A DNA stretch of 64,000 nt from NCBI RefSeq assembly GCF_001638985.1, contig NW_017265138.1, forward strand, positions 1,054,001 through 1,118,000, in the 5' to 3' direction. The DNA comes from Phycomyces blakesleeanus NRRL 1555(-). Taxonomy: Eukaryota > Mucoromycota > Mucoromycetes > Mucorales > Phycomycetaceae. Of the stretch, positions 1 to 12,805 are shown piece after piece. Below the pieces are notes generated by a model. That model did not search any database and was not told the origin of the DNA. It saw nothing but the letters and a program-made list of their open reading frames with translations. The translations under genes were made by a program, and so were the position numbers. Position 1 is the stretch's first letter. Every line of letters begins with the position of its first letter.

Positions 1-734
1 CTTAGATGCGTGGATAAGAAATACAAAGCTGACTTTTGTACATATATTGAATTTGAGTCAACAAATGTGTGATAGCCAGATAAATAGATAGATAGATTTA
101 TATAGCATATAATTTGTCCATTTTTTTTTATTGGGGGTGGCCAAATAAAAATTAGAATAAAATCAAAAAGAGCACGGACGCTTCCGTAAGTTAAAGAAAG
201 TACTGCCACTGATTTTCATGTGATAAGGAGAAAATTGAAAAAAAAAAAGAGGGGGGTTTGAGTTGTATTGATATAAAGATTAAAATAAATAAATTGAGCC
301 AATATTTTATTTATTTGGTTGATTGAATAGACAGACAGACATGTAGGCTAGGTAGACAAATAGATAGGTTGTAATTGCGTGATGAATATTCGGAATGAGT
401 GAAGGAAATAAAGGGAGGGGGAGGTGGTTAAATGATAAAATAGAATAAAATTTAATGCAATTTTTATTAACAAGCAAGAAACAAAGAATATAAATAAAAT
501 AAAGAAAAAATTCCCACAAGCGGACAGCAACAACAAGAAAAAACCCACGACGATCTGGAATGGTGTTTTACCCCACACCAGGGTGTTGATATCAACTGAT
601 AAGGTCGGTCCATGCAATGAAAATATTATATATTGTATATCTCTACACACACACTACTATTAGTATTAGTATTACCTCTCCTTGTCTTGCTATACAGCCA
701 AAGGTCCAACCAACCATTTCTGTATATTGATTTC

Positions 735-767
<33 letters not shown>

Positions 768-1119
768 CAAAGCCATTTTCGCTCGCTCTCTTTAAACCCT
801 ACACCACAGAAAATGTTTCTATATTTGGGTTATCGTCCACATCTTATTTAAAGTGGCGCATGGGATTTCTTTTTTCTTTTTTGATGTGGAGATGGTGAGA
901 TGTTTGTAAATGTGGGGGTTCAAAATAAATAATAATATAAAATATTATTTTTCCCCCCTATCCCCCTTATTCCCTTATCCACACTCTTCTCTCCTTTACT
1001 TGGGTCCCCCCACAATTTTTTTTTGATTTTGATTTTTACACACGTCTCTCCCCTATCTTGGCCATCATCCTATCCAAACTCAACCTTGACCCAAAAAAAG
1101 AAAGAGACGAAAATTGTCC

Positions 1120-1153
<34 letters not shown>

Positions 1154-1239
1154 GATATATATATAAAATAGCCTTTTCGAATATTTTTATTTTTTGATTT
1201 TCTAAAATTATTATTACATATTTCTACACTTATAAAAAC
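1..1239. other. AT-rich spacer upstream of the C2H2 gene
   Basis: No supported gene. The stretch holds simple repeats: an AAT run near 737-766, A and T homopolymers, and a T-tract of about 32 bases at 1121-1152 that ends roughly 90 bases before the start codon of the zinc-finger gene. The part from about 950 to 1080 is pyrimidine-rich and is the likely core promoter and 5' leader. Short open frames here are low-complexity and were not accepted as genes. Confidence 0.6.
571..1013. promoter_or_regulatory. Candidate CreA/Mig1 boxes upstream of the repressor gene
   Basis: Three hexamers match the CreA/Mig1 core SYGGGG on one strand or the other: CCCCAC at 571-576, GTGGGG at 912-917 and CCCCAC at 1008-1013. 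They lie 230 to 670 bases upstream of a gene whose product has the CreA/Mig1 fingers, so self-repression is a natural guess. Such hexamers occur by chance, and no spacing rule or conservation was tested. Confidence 0.25.
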
Positions 1240-1929
1240 ATGACTTTTCAAGCTGCTTCTAGTCTATTGAGCCTTTCGTCAAAGTGCGCAATCACTGCTA
1301 TCAGCGACAAGGCCAACATTCCTCGTCCTTACAAGTGTCCCATGTGCCCCAAATCATTCTACCGTCTTGAGCACCAAACCCGCCACATCCGCACCCATAC
1401 TGGCGAAAAGCCCCATTCTTGTACTTTCCCAGGCTGTGAGAAGCGATTCTCTCGGTCGGATGAATTGACTCGCCATGTTCGCATCCATGCTGCCCCCCAC
1501 CGCAAGCGTGACCGCAAATTGATTACCAAACCAACAAAAAAAACCTTACACCGCTCTACCCCACCATCGCCCACCCTGTCTGCAGGAAGCTGCTTCGAAA
1601 TCCATCACCATCATCATCAGTCCGACTCTGAGCCAGAATTTCTCTTTACTCCCGACGCCTCTCCCACACTCTCACCCCGGATTGTTGTTCAGTCGCCTTC
1701 ATTCTTCAAATTGGCCCCACTAGAGTGCAATTCATTATATTCACCACCATCATCATCTCCTTCCTCACCAGTATTATCCAAACAGACCATCCCAGACTAT
1801 CGCCAATCTCACTCTTTACTCGATCTCTTTGACAGACCACCCCAGGCCCGCACTCTCCCACCAATCTCTACAATCCATTATCAATCAACCACATTACCAT
1901 CCATTCATTCAATCCTTCCCTTGTTTTAA
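1240..1929 (+). CDS. CreA/Mig1-type C2H2 zinc-finger transcription factor
   Basis: A single-exon protein of 229 residues. Two C2H2 fingers lie near the N-terminus: C33-C36-H49-H53 and C61-C66-H79-H83, joined by the linker HTGEKPH. The finger sequences RLEHQTRH and [10 protein letters not shown] are the signature of the CreA/Mig1 glucose-repressor family, which binds GC-rich SYGGGG boxes in the nucleus and shuts down genes for alternative carbon sources. A basic stretch (RKRDRK, about 88-93) follows the fingers and may act as a nuclear localisation signal. The rest is Ser/Pro-rich and low in structure, with a run of five histidines near residue 122. The protein is shorter than typical ascomycete CreA (about 400 residues). 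The ATG at 1240 is the first in frame after the T-tract. The exact paralogue cannot be told from this window. Confidence 0.85.
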   Translation: MTFQAASSLLSLSSKCAITAISDKANIPRPYKCPMCPKSFYRLEHQTRHIRTHTGEKPHSCTFPGCEKRFSRSDELTRHVRIHAAPHRKRDRKLITKPTKKTLHRSTPPSPTLSAGSCFEIHHHHHQSDSEPEFLFTPDASPTLSPRIVVQSPSFFKLAPLECNSLYSPPSSSPSSPVLSKQTIPDYRQSHSLLDLFDRPPQARTLPPISTIHYQSTTLPSIHSILPLF

Positions 1930-3605
1930 ATTATCCTTCACTTGTAGATTCCCACCCCTTTTTCTATTTATTTTTATATATATACATATAATTTACTATT
2001 ACTCTTTATGATTCCTTCTTTTTTTTTTTGTATAAATCCCTCCTCCTCCCTTCTCTCTTTTGTTATTTAAAAATCACTGTTTTCATTTTGTACATATTCA
2101 ATTCACAGGCGATATTAATAAAAATAATAATAATAAAATATATGAGTTGCCATTTTAATCTTTCTACCAAAATTAATTCACAAAATGTTTAGCTGTTTAA
2201 ACAAGGGTCAAAGAAATTTATTATAATTAAGAATAAAAGCAAGTGTCACCAACGTAAAGTCAAAAGTATATATGATAAATGTTAACTTATTATTATTGAG
2301 ATTAATATATATATATATTGGTATGTTTGATAGGGACGATAATGGATAAGAAGACGAACAGGAAGAAAAGGTGCGGTGGTTGAATGTATGTTATTATGAT
2401 TATTCAGGGTTCTTTTGGGAGACAACAACCAAGCATTGCACGTGCATTTTGTGTGTAAGAAACAAAAAAAAAAAAAAAAAAAACTTATGAAGGGTGAATG
2501 AGGGAACTGATTGTATCTTTCTCTGTAAGTCTCGGGTCAAATCAAATAAAAAGATCAATTCGATTCAATTCAACTCAATTTAGCTCAATTTAACTCAACT
2601 CAATCAAAAAATAATAAATAAAATTAGCAAGGTAGCTAGCTAGATAGCATAGAATAATAAACAAATACAAATTACAGGGTTAATAATAACAAAATATAAG
2701 CATCATGGTGATTATGCTTTATCACTGCAATTCTTCCCGCCATCTACCGTTTCCTATTTTGTATAATCATAAAATCCGCTTCAATGAGTTTCCGTTCCCA
2801 GTCATCAAGTCAATTTTCTTATTTATTTTTCCTACCCGATGGAAAATTTTTATATATATATAAATAAAAAAAAATTATTCCCGGTCCAATAGAAATCGTT
2901 TATTTTTCCATTATGTTATGTTTTGTTTTGTTTTAATTTTCGTAATCAGTATTAAAATTTGCTCACCCTTTTTCTTTTCTTTTCTTTTTTTTTTTTTTAG
3001 TTTAATTTTTATTTATATAATCAAATCAAACCAATCAAATGCATCCAAAAAAATAATCAAGCCATTCAGTTCAATAAAGTCGATTCAATTCAACTCATAT
3101 TCAATTTGACCCTTTTTTTTTTTTTTTATATATTTTATTTCTTGCTTTACTTTTGGATGTGCCAAGATGTGGGTGATAACAAAATCAATTTCACCCTCAT
3201 TTTTATTTTTAATTTTTTAATTTTTATATTTGACTTTTAAAAATTTTATTTTTATATTATTTGTAAGGCTCGACCCTTAAAGAAAAATAAATAAATTATT
3301 CTCCACAACTTTTAGGTTGGAAATTGAATACCTTTTTTTTTTATTTTTTATTTTTTATTATAAAAAAATATATTTTTAAATCAAAAATAACAATTTCAAT
3401 TATAATAATGGTACTGATACTGATGATACTGATGATAATGATAATGATACTGATACTGATAGTGATACTGATACTGATAGTGACTTTTTTTTTTTTTTTT
3501 TTTTTTTTTTTGGACAATGATGATTTCATTCTCACAGCACACATACACATACATTTTATATATCAATGTAGGCAAAATATCGTTTATTGGTAACCATCAG
3601 TAAAG

Positions 3606-3643
<38 letters not shown>

Positions 3644-6326
3644 GTGTGATGTGATGTGATGTGATGTGGTGTGGTGTGGTGTGATGTAAACATTTTATTT
3701 ATATTCTTATTATTATTATTATTTACCCCTCTCTCTCTCTCCCTCCTTTCTTTCCTTTCTTTTCCTCTCCCCGCCCCGCCCCACACAGCTCCAGTTTGGC
3801 TTTTAGGCTTGATTTTATTATTCAAAAAAAAAATTAAATAATTAAATAAATTCAAGACTAAAATGTACAAAAATATCGTGTATATATCAACCTTTGTCTC
3901 TTAATAAAATCATTACTACAGTTATAAAATTAAAATTAAAAATTAAAAATTAAAAAAAAATTAAAAATAATAATATATATAATATATATATATATATATT
4001 ATATTTATTGTACTATACCCCACACATTAGTCATTAATCCATATTTTCCTTCTTTCCTTTTTTTGACCTTTCTGTTCTGGTTTTCTGGAAATATGTACAT
4101 GTTCGTGTCTGGGGAGGTGCGGTGTGAGGCTGGAAGATTGTACCATTCTGTGTATTTACTAAATACACACACAGCACACAAATTTATGTCTGAATTCACT
4201 GTGAGTGGCTGAGCGGAATTTTAATTATCTTGGAATACGTACATATAAAAAAAAAAGGAACAAAACTGTCCAAGTGGTTGGGATTTACGGAACTAGAAGC
4301 CGATATAGCCGGCAACTGATTTTTCTTATTGTTTTTTTTTATAAAACTCCAAATACCAATAATAATATATATTTATGCAATTTATTACCATAGCAACAAA
4401 ATAAAAAGCAAAAATGTTCTTGTTTCAATTTTAATAATAATAAATAATAATAAGCCAAACCTTTCACACTTTAGCACAATACAACAGCCACCGTCAAAAT
4501 TAAAACCAAAAGCATTAACCAACGATTATATAAATATTTATCTATTTTTCACTTTTGACAGCTTATAAATATATGTATATATATATATATATAAATGGCG
4601 TGGCTTGTGTCCTGTGTCCTGTGCCTTTTATAAATAAATAAATAGAGATTTATGCGCTTTAATTCCAATGAAACAGATAAATAAAAACATTCTGGTAAGC
4701 CCGTTTCAGCCATTCTATTGTCTTATATTTCATTTCATTTCATTTGTTTGTTTGTTTATGTATTTAAAATTAAGCATCAAAGACATATTATTATTAAACA
4801 TCGTTCAAGCCTCATTACTTATGATCACGCCACTTGTTATTTAACAATACCAATAGCAGTAACGACATTAATATTAATACCAGTAAGAAGAGCAGTAAAA
4901 TATTCATTTATTATTATCTTTAAGGAAAGAAAAATATTGATCTCGAGCTTGATCTCAATCTCGAGCTTGATCTGGATATAGATATAAATGTATGTTTTTG
5001 TACATGTATTCTAGATCGCAACTATTTTTCAAGTTACTATTCTTCTTAAATACGTATCTAGATACTTATATGTAATGGTACCCGCACCATTACAACAGTC
5101 CCTGTATGTTGTTATTTAAAGGAGTATAATCTAAACCTACTTTATTTACTCGGTGTTTTGTCTCTCAGTGATAGTCTACGCCTCACTAATGACAATCATT
5201 ACTGCTAACCAAGAATATAAATAGAAATGGTCAAAGGATTTACAAGCATCACTATTTATATTTACACACATAAAGACGATTATTAAAGACTAAGAGAAAC
5301 ATACAAAACAAGATCATATTGCTATTATTCATTGGTGTGGGTATTTAGTGCTTTATTTTTTATTTTTTTATAATACACACATTTGTGCCTACCTCTCAGC
5401 CTTTATTTCCCTTTTATATTATATATATATAAATAAATAGTAGTCAAGAACAGGCTTTGAAATACATACAAGTATTTAGTGACTATAGATAAATTTACTA
5501 CAAGACCAATTTTGACCATAAAAGTACAAATAATATAAATATATAAATAAAATATTTTCTCTCTCTCTTATATACAATCTTGACAAATGATCCTGTTTCT
5601 ATTCGCACACTTGTTAAACTTTATATTTTTTTGCGCTTTTTTTGTGTGTGTGGGTGCGTGTTCAATTTTATTTTAATTGAGTTTAGCTGCGCACAAGCTA
5701 TATATATATATATTTATATTTATATTTATATTTATATTTATATTTATATTTAAAAATAGTAAATGATACACATATTGAACGCCTCGTACTAGACAATTCA
5801 ATTTCTTATGCTTATTGTAACAAAGCCATCTTCTATAGCTTACATATAGCCTGTAATCTATATACAAATACAAGTACACTACACAAGAAGAAAAGTAAAG
5901 GTAAAGCAAAAAAAAAATCCTAAAAAGGAAACAGAAAAAAAAAAAAGACAATCAAGTAATGAGACGAAACAGTAAAAATATAACCAGCCTCAATACAAAC
6001 AGAAACAGAAACAGAAACAGAATAAACATAAATAAAATACTATCATAATTATCATCAACTACATTTACAACTCTACCTACACAGCTAAAACTACGTTCCC
6101 GACAATTTCCTATATAAATCCAGGTACTTTTCTTCTTCTTCCCTTCTTCTTTACAAAAACAACAACAACAATACTACTTTTATTTTTATTGATATCGCTA
6201 TAGTCTTTATCTCTATCACAAATATACACCAGTACACCTATACTAAAGTCTATCCATCTCTTCCAATATCTTTTTTTTTATATTATAAATATATATATAT
6301 ATACTTGAAGCCTTATATAGTTTCTG
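1930..6326. other. 4.4-kb AT-rich spacer with microsatellites
   Basis: No gene could be supported on either strand; the short open frames are homopolymer- or dinucleotide-driven. Visible repeats are A19 near 2464, a GATACT/GATGAT array at 3411-3482 followed by a T-tract, a TA then TG then GTGAT block at 3599-3690, several TA runs, and TATATT units at 5697-5752. CT-rich tracts at 6125-6150 and around 6260 lie just before the multicopper oxidase start and are likely part of its promoter and leader. Confidence 0.55.
3411..3690. repeat. Compound microsatellite cluster
   Basis: From left to right: imperfect GATACT/GATGAT hexamers, a T homopolymer of about 28 bases, unique sequence, (TA)n at about 3606-3630, (TG)n, then repeats of GTGAT and GTGGT up to about 3685. 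The arrays are imperfect, which fits replication slippage. Such tracts are prone to assembly error. Confidence 0.85.
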
Positions 6327-8512
6327 ATGCGTCAATCTTGGCCTTCTTTGTTGCTCTCAACTCTGTGGACTCTGCTGCTTCTGGTTAACCTGGGGTCTGC
6401 AAAAAACGATGGCCGCCATCATGTAAAGGAATTCACGCTAAACATCACTTCGATCCAACACAACCCAGACTGCTCAAATTATACCGGTAATGTTCTCGCT
6501 CTCAATGGCCTCATACCTGGTCCTCCAATCATTGTCACAAAGGGCGACCGTGTCCAGGTTACGGTCTTCAACAACCTCACTCCACACACCCCATCAGAAA
6601 ATGTCACCGCAGAAGAGGACATGACCAGTCACGCCTCGATTCACTTTCACGGCATCCGTCAATATGGATCTACCGAAGCAGACGGCGTTCCATTCCTAAC
6701 CCAGATCCCAATAGCCCCAGGTGGATTCTACGTCTACGATTTCAAGGTAACCAACCAGGCCGGAACATATCTCTACCATGCCCACGTCGGAATGCAGGAG
6801 ATGTCTGTCTATGGTGCAGTAGTCGTCTATGAATCCGAAGAGGCCGATCCAGCACAGCGCGCCAAACTTCTCCTCTCAGAATCCGAATCTACAAAACAGC
6901 ATAACCAACTCAAGGCGTACGGATCTTCGTACGACGATGAACGGACGATCGTCCTCAGCGAGTGGTGGCACAGAGACCGCGTCGAATTCGAGCAATATCT
7001 ACTCGGCCCTACCTTCAATGGCATCTGGGAAGCCGAATCGATCCTGTTGAACGGCAAGACTGTCTACCAGCCCATCCAAGTCAACCCAGATGCATGCAGA
7101 GGCTACGAAATCATCCCAGTCCAGAAAAACAAGACCTACCGCATTCGTGTGATCGGAGCAACCGCCTTCCGCACCCTTGGCTTTGCAATCGCCAATCACA
7201 ACCTGACAATCATCGAAGTCGACGGTGAGCCAGTCCTACCATATGTAACATCTTTCTTGGAGGTAGCTTCTGGCCAACGCTTTTCGGTTCTCATCACAAC
7301 TGACCAGGACCCAACTGACTACTCAATTGGTACAAATCGTCGCTGGACCGACGGTACTGTCCCTGCTACCTCAAATGGATACGCCGTCCTACGTTACCAG
7401 GATAATATTTCAGAAGCAGCAAAATCAGCATCACCATCACCCAAACGACGATCACTTTGGTCACGCAAGCTTAATAACAATACTCCAACCAAATCTGATG
7501 CTGTGCTCAAGGTCCCAAAGGGTAGCTTCGTATTCCCACCAGAAACGATTGGCTGGATCTGGGACAAGCTTACTCCTTTCTATGGCGCCTACCATGAGAC
7601 CCGCCGACCGGCTGATCGAACGATCGTCTTGCGCTCTACTGATGAAAAACTATCAGACGGCAGCACTCGCTGGTTTGTCAATGGCATCAGTTTCAAGGAC
7701 CCGGCCCGCAACTACCTCTCGCAGGTCCTCAACGAGACTCGAGCAGAGCTGGTGGCAATGGAGGATGAGGAGCCAGAATATGCAAACGGCTATGATCCAA
7801 AATCTGGTATGTATCCAGTCCGCCAGCACGAAATTGTCGATTTTGTTCTCCAGTCAACCCACACGGCAACCCTGCCTTGCCGAAGCCACCCATGGCACAC
7901 CCATGGTCACTCTCATTGGGAGATCTCGTACGGAGCCGGCGACTACAGCCATGATGAACACGGAGCCCTTCGATCAGACCACCCTGTCCACAGAGATGTT
8001 ACTCTTGTCTATCCAAGCACAAGCCAGAACTACACGGCGTCTAACCCACCCCCTGCAGACGGATCGATTGGTTGCGGATGGTCCAAGATCAGAATATTTA
8101 CAGTAAGTGTAGTTTTCTTCCTTTTCTTCTTCTTTTTCTTCTTCTTCTTCTTCTACTACTTTAGATTTTAAGCTTTAGACTTTAGACTTTAATCTTCAGT
8201 CTTTAGCCTTTCTTTTTAATTTTTATTTTACAAAGAAAAATTCACCTTCCCCTACAATTATAAATATAATTATAATTATAAGTATAATTATCATCATCAT
8301 CATCGTCGTATTTATATGATTTACCACCATGTACTACATAAGGAAGAAAAGCGGGCTAATCAATGTATTTACATAAACTTTTATAGGATAATCCTGGAAT
8401 CTGGGCTCTACACTGCCACAATACAGCACATATGTTCATGGGCATGATGGTCGCTATAGAAGAAGCCCCTGAGTTGATTAGAGAAACTGACACAATCCAC
8501 TCCCACGATTAA
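6327..8512 (+). CDS. Secreted multicopper oxidase, ascorbate-oxidase/laccase-like
   Basis: Two exons, 6327-8102 and 8387-8512, joined in phase 0 across a 284-base GTAAGT..TAG intron, give 633 residues. Residues 1 to about 25 form a hydrophobic signal peptide. All four copper motifs are present: HFHG (H106, H108), YHAH (H151, H153), HPWHTHGH (H521 to H528) and, in exon 2 only, HCH-x3-H-x3-GM (H601, C602, H603, H607, M612). Multicopper oxidases couple one-electron oxidation of phenols, ascorbate or Fe(II) to reduction of oxygen to water. A Ser/Lys/Arg-rich insert (about 367-390) lies between the second and third cupredoxin domains. Several N-x-S/T sites fit a secreted glycoprotein. The methionine in the type 1 axial position resembles ascorbate oxidases. 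Substrate is not determined, and a ferroxidase or laccase role is equally possible. Without exon 2 the protein would lack its last copper motif. Confidence 0.88.
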
Positions 8513-8679
8513 TATTTTCTTTTCTTTCTTTTCTTTTATTCTTACCCTAAACCTTACCCTTATTCTTATTTCTCTTCTTCTTCTTCAAGTCAAATTCAAT
8601 TTTTTCTTTCCCTTGTTTATACCAGTCATAAATTTTGTTTGGTTGTAGTAATATCAAGTCTGTAATGAATTATAATAAA

Positions 8680-8711
<32 letters not shown>

Positions 8712-10691
8712 GACGTTCATTCATATCTTATACCTCTTGGTGATTTATATTGTGAACATAATACAGACAATAAATAATTTCTGATAATGTATCTTATATA
8801 TTATAGATAGCAAGGATATTTAGAGTACAGATTAGTTTGTTGAATTTGGGTTTGAGCTATGCTTTCTTGCATTATTATTAGTATTGTTGTTATTATCATT
8901 ATCATTATAATAATTATTATTATTTTTATAGAATAATAAGAATAACAAAGCTGTAGATTCTGCTTTAAGAGATATCAATAGGTGTAGTGCATATGGTCTC
9001 AATTGGAGGATTTCAACAACCACAAATATATATAGAAAAAAATCAATAAATCAACGGTATCAAAAGTTCCAATCAGTGTGTTCCTGAAATAAGAGTACAA
9101 GCCAGAGTGCAGCAGTCACAAATACCTTTTCTCATTAGCTATTAGATATTTCTGGAACTGTATAATATAATATATACACATTTACGCTAAATGTTTCAAG
9201 TTATCTTGTGAGAATGTTTCTATTTCTTTCTTTTGATACAGGTTCTCATGTCCTTTAATGTCTTATAGATTATTTTCAGAGCTCTACTCAACATCACGGC
9301 CGCCTTATTTCTACCAGAGACCTCCAATCCTTCACAATTTACACCTTCTTGGTCACCAGCATGATCTCACCCCTGGCTTACTTGACTGCCATTTTATTTC
9401 TTGAGAAAAAATTGAGCTGGGATTTATGAAGAATCAATGTCAAGGTCAAAATGGTATATCTATATATCTTATATGCTATAATCAAATTAACTGTTTATTT
9501 ACATATTCTAAGTAAATAAAAAGTTATCAACAGAGTACCGAATTATGTCTCTGAACACATACACGCACACAAGCCATTAAATGCTTCCCTAATTTTTCTT
9601 TATCACTATCATTTTTGAGATTAAACAATATCCCCTTTTTCAATAATATAAGAGCTCACAAATCCTTCATAATATGGAGCGGTACTTTTGTATTGAGCAA
9701 TCTATACATGTTTCTACTGTCAATTCTTTAAATGTTAAAATGAACAAAATAAAGATTATTATTTTTTTTTTTTAAAAAAAAAAATGGTGATTGGATTATT
9801 CGGTATCGCTTATTGATTTTTATTGTTGTTTAAATTTGTTAATTGGAACTATATGCACTATATCTACTGGTGTCGTTTTTAATTCAATTTAGCCTGGTAT
9901 ACTTTATGCAGCAATATAATACAGTTTGTACTAATGCATATATATATATATATATATTAAAGTAATCATACCAGAACGTACCTAACTGCACTCAAAAGGT
10001 GCAGTAGATTTTGAACGGTATTTTCTTTTTTTTTTTTCACTACCATTAATAATATAGCCAAAAAAGATATACTTTCCAATACACCCATATATATATATAT
10101 GTACATGTGTTTCTCTTGTTATTTTTACTGTCTTTTGTCAATTCAATTATTCTACAGTCAAGAATCTAGCAGGCTCAACGCCGTGTGCTAGTAAAAATAA
10201 AAGTCAGAAAAGAAGTCTATTTGGTCCATTTAGTCTAATTGAATTGAAATGTAACACTATTATCTTTGTTTGCGTGCATTGATTTGCGGATGTGCGTATA
10301 TATGTACACATTTGTATGTATGTAAATGTATGTAAATGTATGTAAATGTATGTGTGTTTATTTGGATACTCTATTTTTATTTTATTTTTCTTTTTTGATT
10401 GGTTTGAATACTAAAATCCACATTGAATACAGGAAACAAAACTTGCTTTTTTTTCTTAAAGAAAAGCAAGAAGAGGAAATAGGCATAGTGCAATTCAACA
10501 CCAAAACCAAAGATTTAAATAACACTATAGTTAATGTAGCCTTATATTAAAACAATTACTCATCAAGAAGTATAAAATATCAACCAACAAACAAAAACAA
10601 AGAAGTTGGTCTGTAAAATGGCTGCCGGGATTTATTTGTCTATTTTTTGTATCACATCAACTGGTAGGTGTTACAGCTTACAATCATAATA

Positions 10692-10730
<39 letters not shown>

Positions 10731-12805
10731 AATGTATGCCTATTAGATCCAAACTCTTTCATAATGTACAGATCCCATGAATATGCTACCAAAAGGCTAG
10801 TACAAGAATCTCTGTGTGTTTATCAATATCTGATCATTAACTAATATGGGTATTTTAACTACTATTAGTCAAATTAAAGTGAGTAATAATAAAGACGGTC
10901 TGCTACACACATATACATTTCATGATCTAAACAAGTACGCCACACACACACACACACATAGCTATTAGGTTTGTTTTTGACATGGCATGTTCTTCTTTTC
11001 TTTTAAAGTATTTACACACATCTCCTTTTTGTTTTCTCTCTCTCTCTCTCTTGCTTAATCGCTTATTAATGTGAATCATAAGAATAGTAATAAAAACGAG
11101 TGTTATTCCTGATACTTTTTGTACATTGCATTACTTGATAATTTGGCTACACGAAACTGGATTTTATTTCCAAAAGTATCCAGTAAACCGACACAAGTAC
11201 CTGTTTGTTACCGTTTTCTTCTTTATTTTTCTTTATAATTCTATAGCTTTCATGAAATCTTGATTTTTGTGGATTCAATACAAAAAAAGTAAAAATAAGA
11301 ATACTATCAATTCAGCATGTTCCATTTCTCTCTTTTTTAGATATATATATATATGTATATGTACGCGAGTCACATATATTTGGACTGTAGATCAAATACA
11401 CTACTCCAGGTTTTTGTTTGTAAAGAGCCGAAGCTCAGAAATATACTGCACCAAGAGTCTGGATCGCACAGTCAGTGACTTTCTTTCCAACTCTAAATAT
11501 TATATAGCAAAATAGGAGACGGAGGGGGATTCAACAGCCTTATAGACTTTTCTTTTTTCTTTTTAAATTTATACGCCAAACTTTAAAAACAGATAGGATT
11601 GGCCTTAATTAATCTAGAAGCATAAAATTATGAGAAAGTTGTGTCTTTAGAAAAAGTATGTCGATTCATTCTAAATTTCTCTACTCAACTTTGATTCGTA
11701 ATTTAAGCCAAAATCTGTCAAATATAAAGAGTAAAGAATATCGTTGACTTATAATATAAATATATGCCTCACTTTATAGGTTATTAGATTGTAAAATTTC
11801 TTTTTCCTTGTTCGTCCTCTCTTTAACTTTTTAATATGAAAATATCCCTTCACATCCACAGCATAATTTGGACAGAAAGAAATGCAGCATTTAATATCGA
11901 TTAAACCAAGCATCATTGCAGAGTGTTAGAATCTCTACAGCCACCAAAAGAAAACGATAGTAAGATAATCTTTCTGAGATCTTGTACAAGTGTGGCTCAG
12001 GTCTTACAAATGTACAAAAGTGTAACAATAAGTAGAGTAGATATAAAGGAGCTAAAAGTATATGTAGAAAGACATAGATTGAGTATAGAGTATCTATAAC
12101 TTTTGGGGTCAAATAAGAGCTCCTTTCTCCCAATGATCTACTACTCTTTATTATAATCATAATTCTTTAAACCATATATACTCTATGTGACAAAAATGTA
12201 TACTAACAAGCGCAATTTCTAGTTTTAAAAAAAAAGTAAAAATCAAAATATTGCTCTCATTATGTACAATCCTTTTATTTCCATATTCATCGACTTACTT
12301 TGGACTCTTTGCACATTTCTAATTGAGTAAAAAGGTAGATTTATATTTTTATATTTATATTATTAGAGGTCTTTGTGGACTCAGATTTGCAGAATTGTAC
12401 AGAATACTAGCCAAATGACGCAGGGTTTCTACCAAACCTTAATCAAATTTGCGGACTAGTGATATTACTGTTACCTTGACTTCTCTTTCCAAGGCACTGA
12501 GTTTGTGTGTTAGGCTAAAAATTCGAGTCCACAAAGGTCTATATTATTCTTGGAATTCTATTTTTATCAGGTCAGTGAGACGCCGGACTCCAAGGGTGAC
12601 TAGGTAGTAAATGCAACAAGCTTAACTGTTTGTAGAGTATATACTTACAGTCATTAAATAGAATTCAAATAAAGATAATAGTCGTGGAATATACGTATAT
12701 ATATATTTGTTCTTTTGTCAAAGTCTTGGCTGACATTATTTAATATTTCTAAAGAAACAACACCGATTATTCTACTTCTTCTCTCTCTATTTTACGTAAA
12801 ATACA
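8513..12805. other. 4.3-kb AT-rich spacer with one MITE
   Basis: No intact gene was found. A more GC-balanced patch at about 9280-9430 reads open for some 45 codons in one frame, but it matches nothing recognised and may be a transposon scrap. TA runs occur at about 8685-8711, 9940-9958 and 10697-10726, CA and CT runs near 10940 and 11036-11050, and tetranucleotide TGTA repeats near 10315-10350. The MITE at 12364-12541 is listed separately. The last 80 bases are the likely promoter of the kelch gene. Confidence 0.5.
12364..12541. mobile_element. MITE-like element with terminal inverted repeats and TA flanks
   Basis: The two ends are inverted copies: the left end reads GAGGTCTTTGTGGACTC and the right end, read backwards, GACCTTTGTGGACTCG, each directly flanked by TA. 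The unit is about 176 bases long with no coding capacity. Small size, terminal inverted repeats and a TA duplication are the features of a Tc1/mariner-type miniature inverted-repeat element. The ends differ at a few positions, so it is not freshly inserted. No partner transposase with these ends was seen in the window. Confidence 0.7.

Noticed and set aside
4205..4320. tRNA-like words (GTGGCTGAGCGG, CCAAGTGGTTGG)
   Set aside because: No matching acceptor stem, anticodon arm or B-box (GGTTCRANNCC) at the needed spacing.
7327..8106. A 259-codon plus-strand frame inside the multicopper oxidase
   Set aside because: Overlaps the copper-motif frame in another phase; composition is that of a shadow frame in a high-quality coding exon.
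9280..9430. Short GC-balanced patch reading SMISPLAYLTAILF in one frame
   Set aside because: Too short, no splice partners and no recognisable family; noted only as possible transposon residue.
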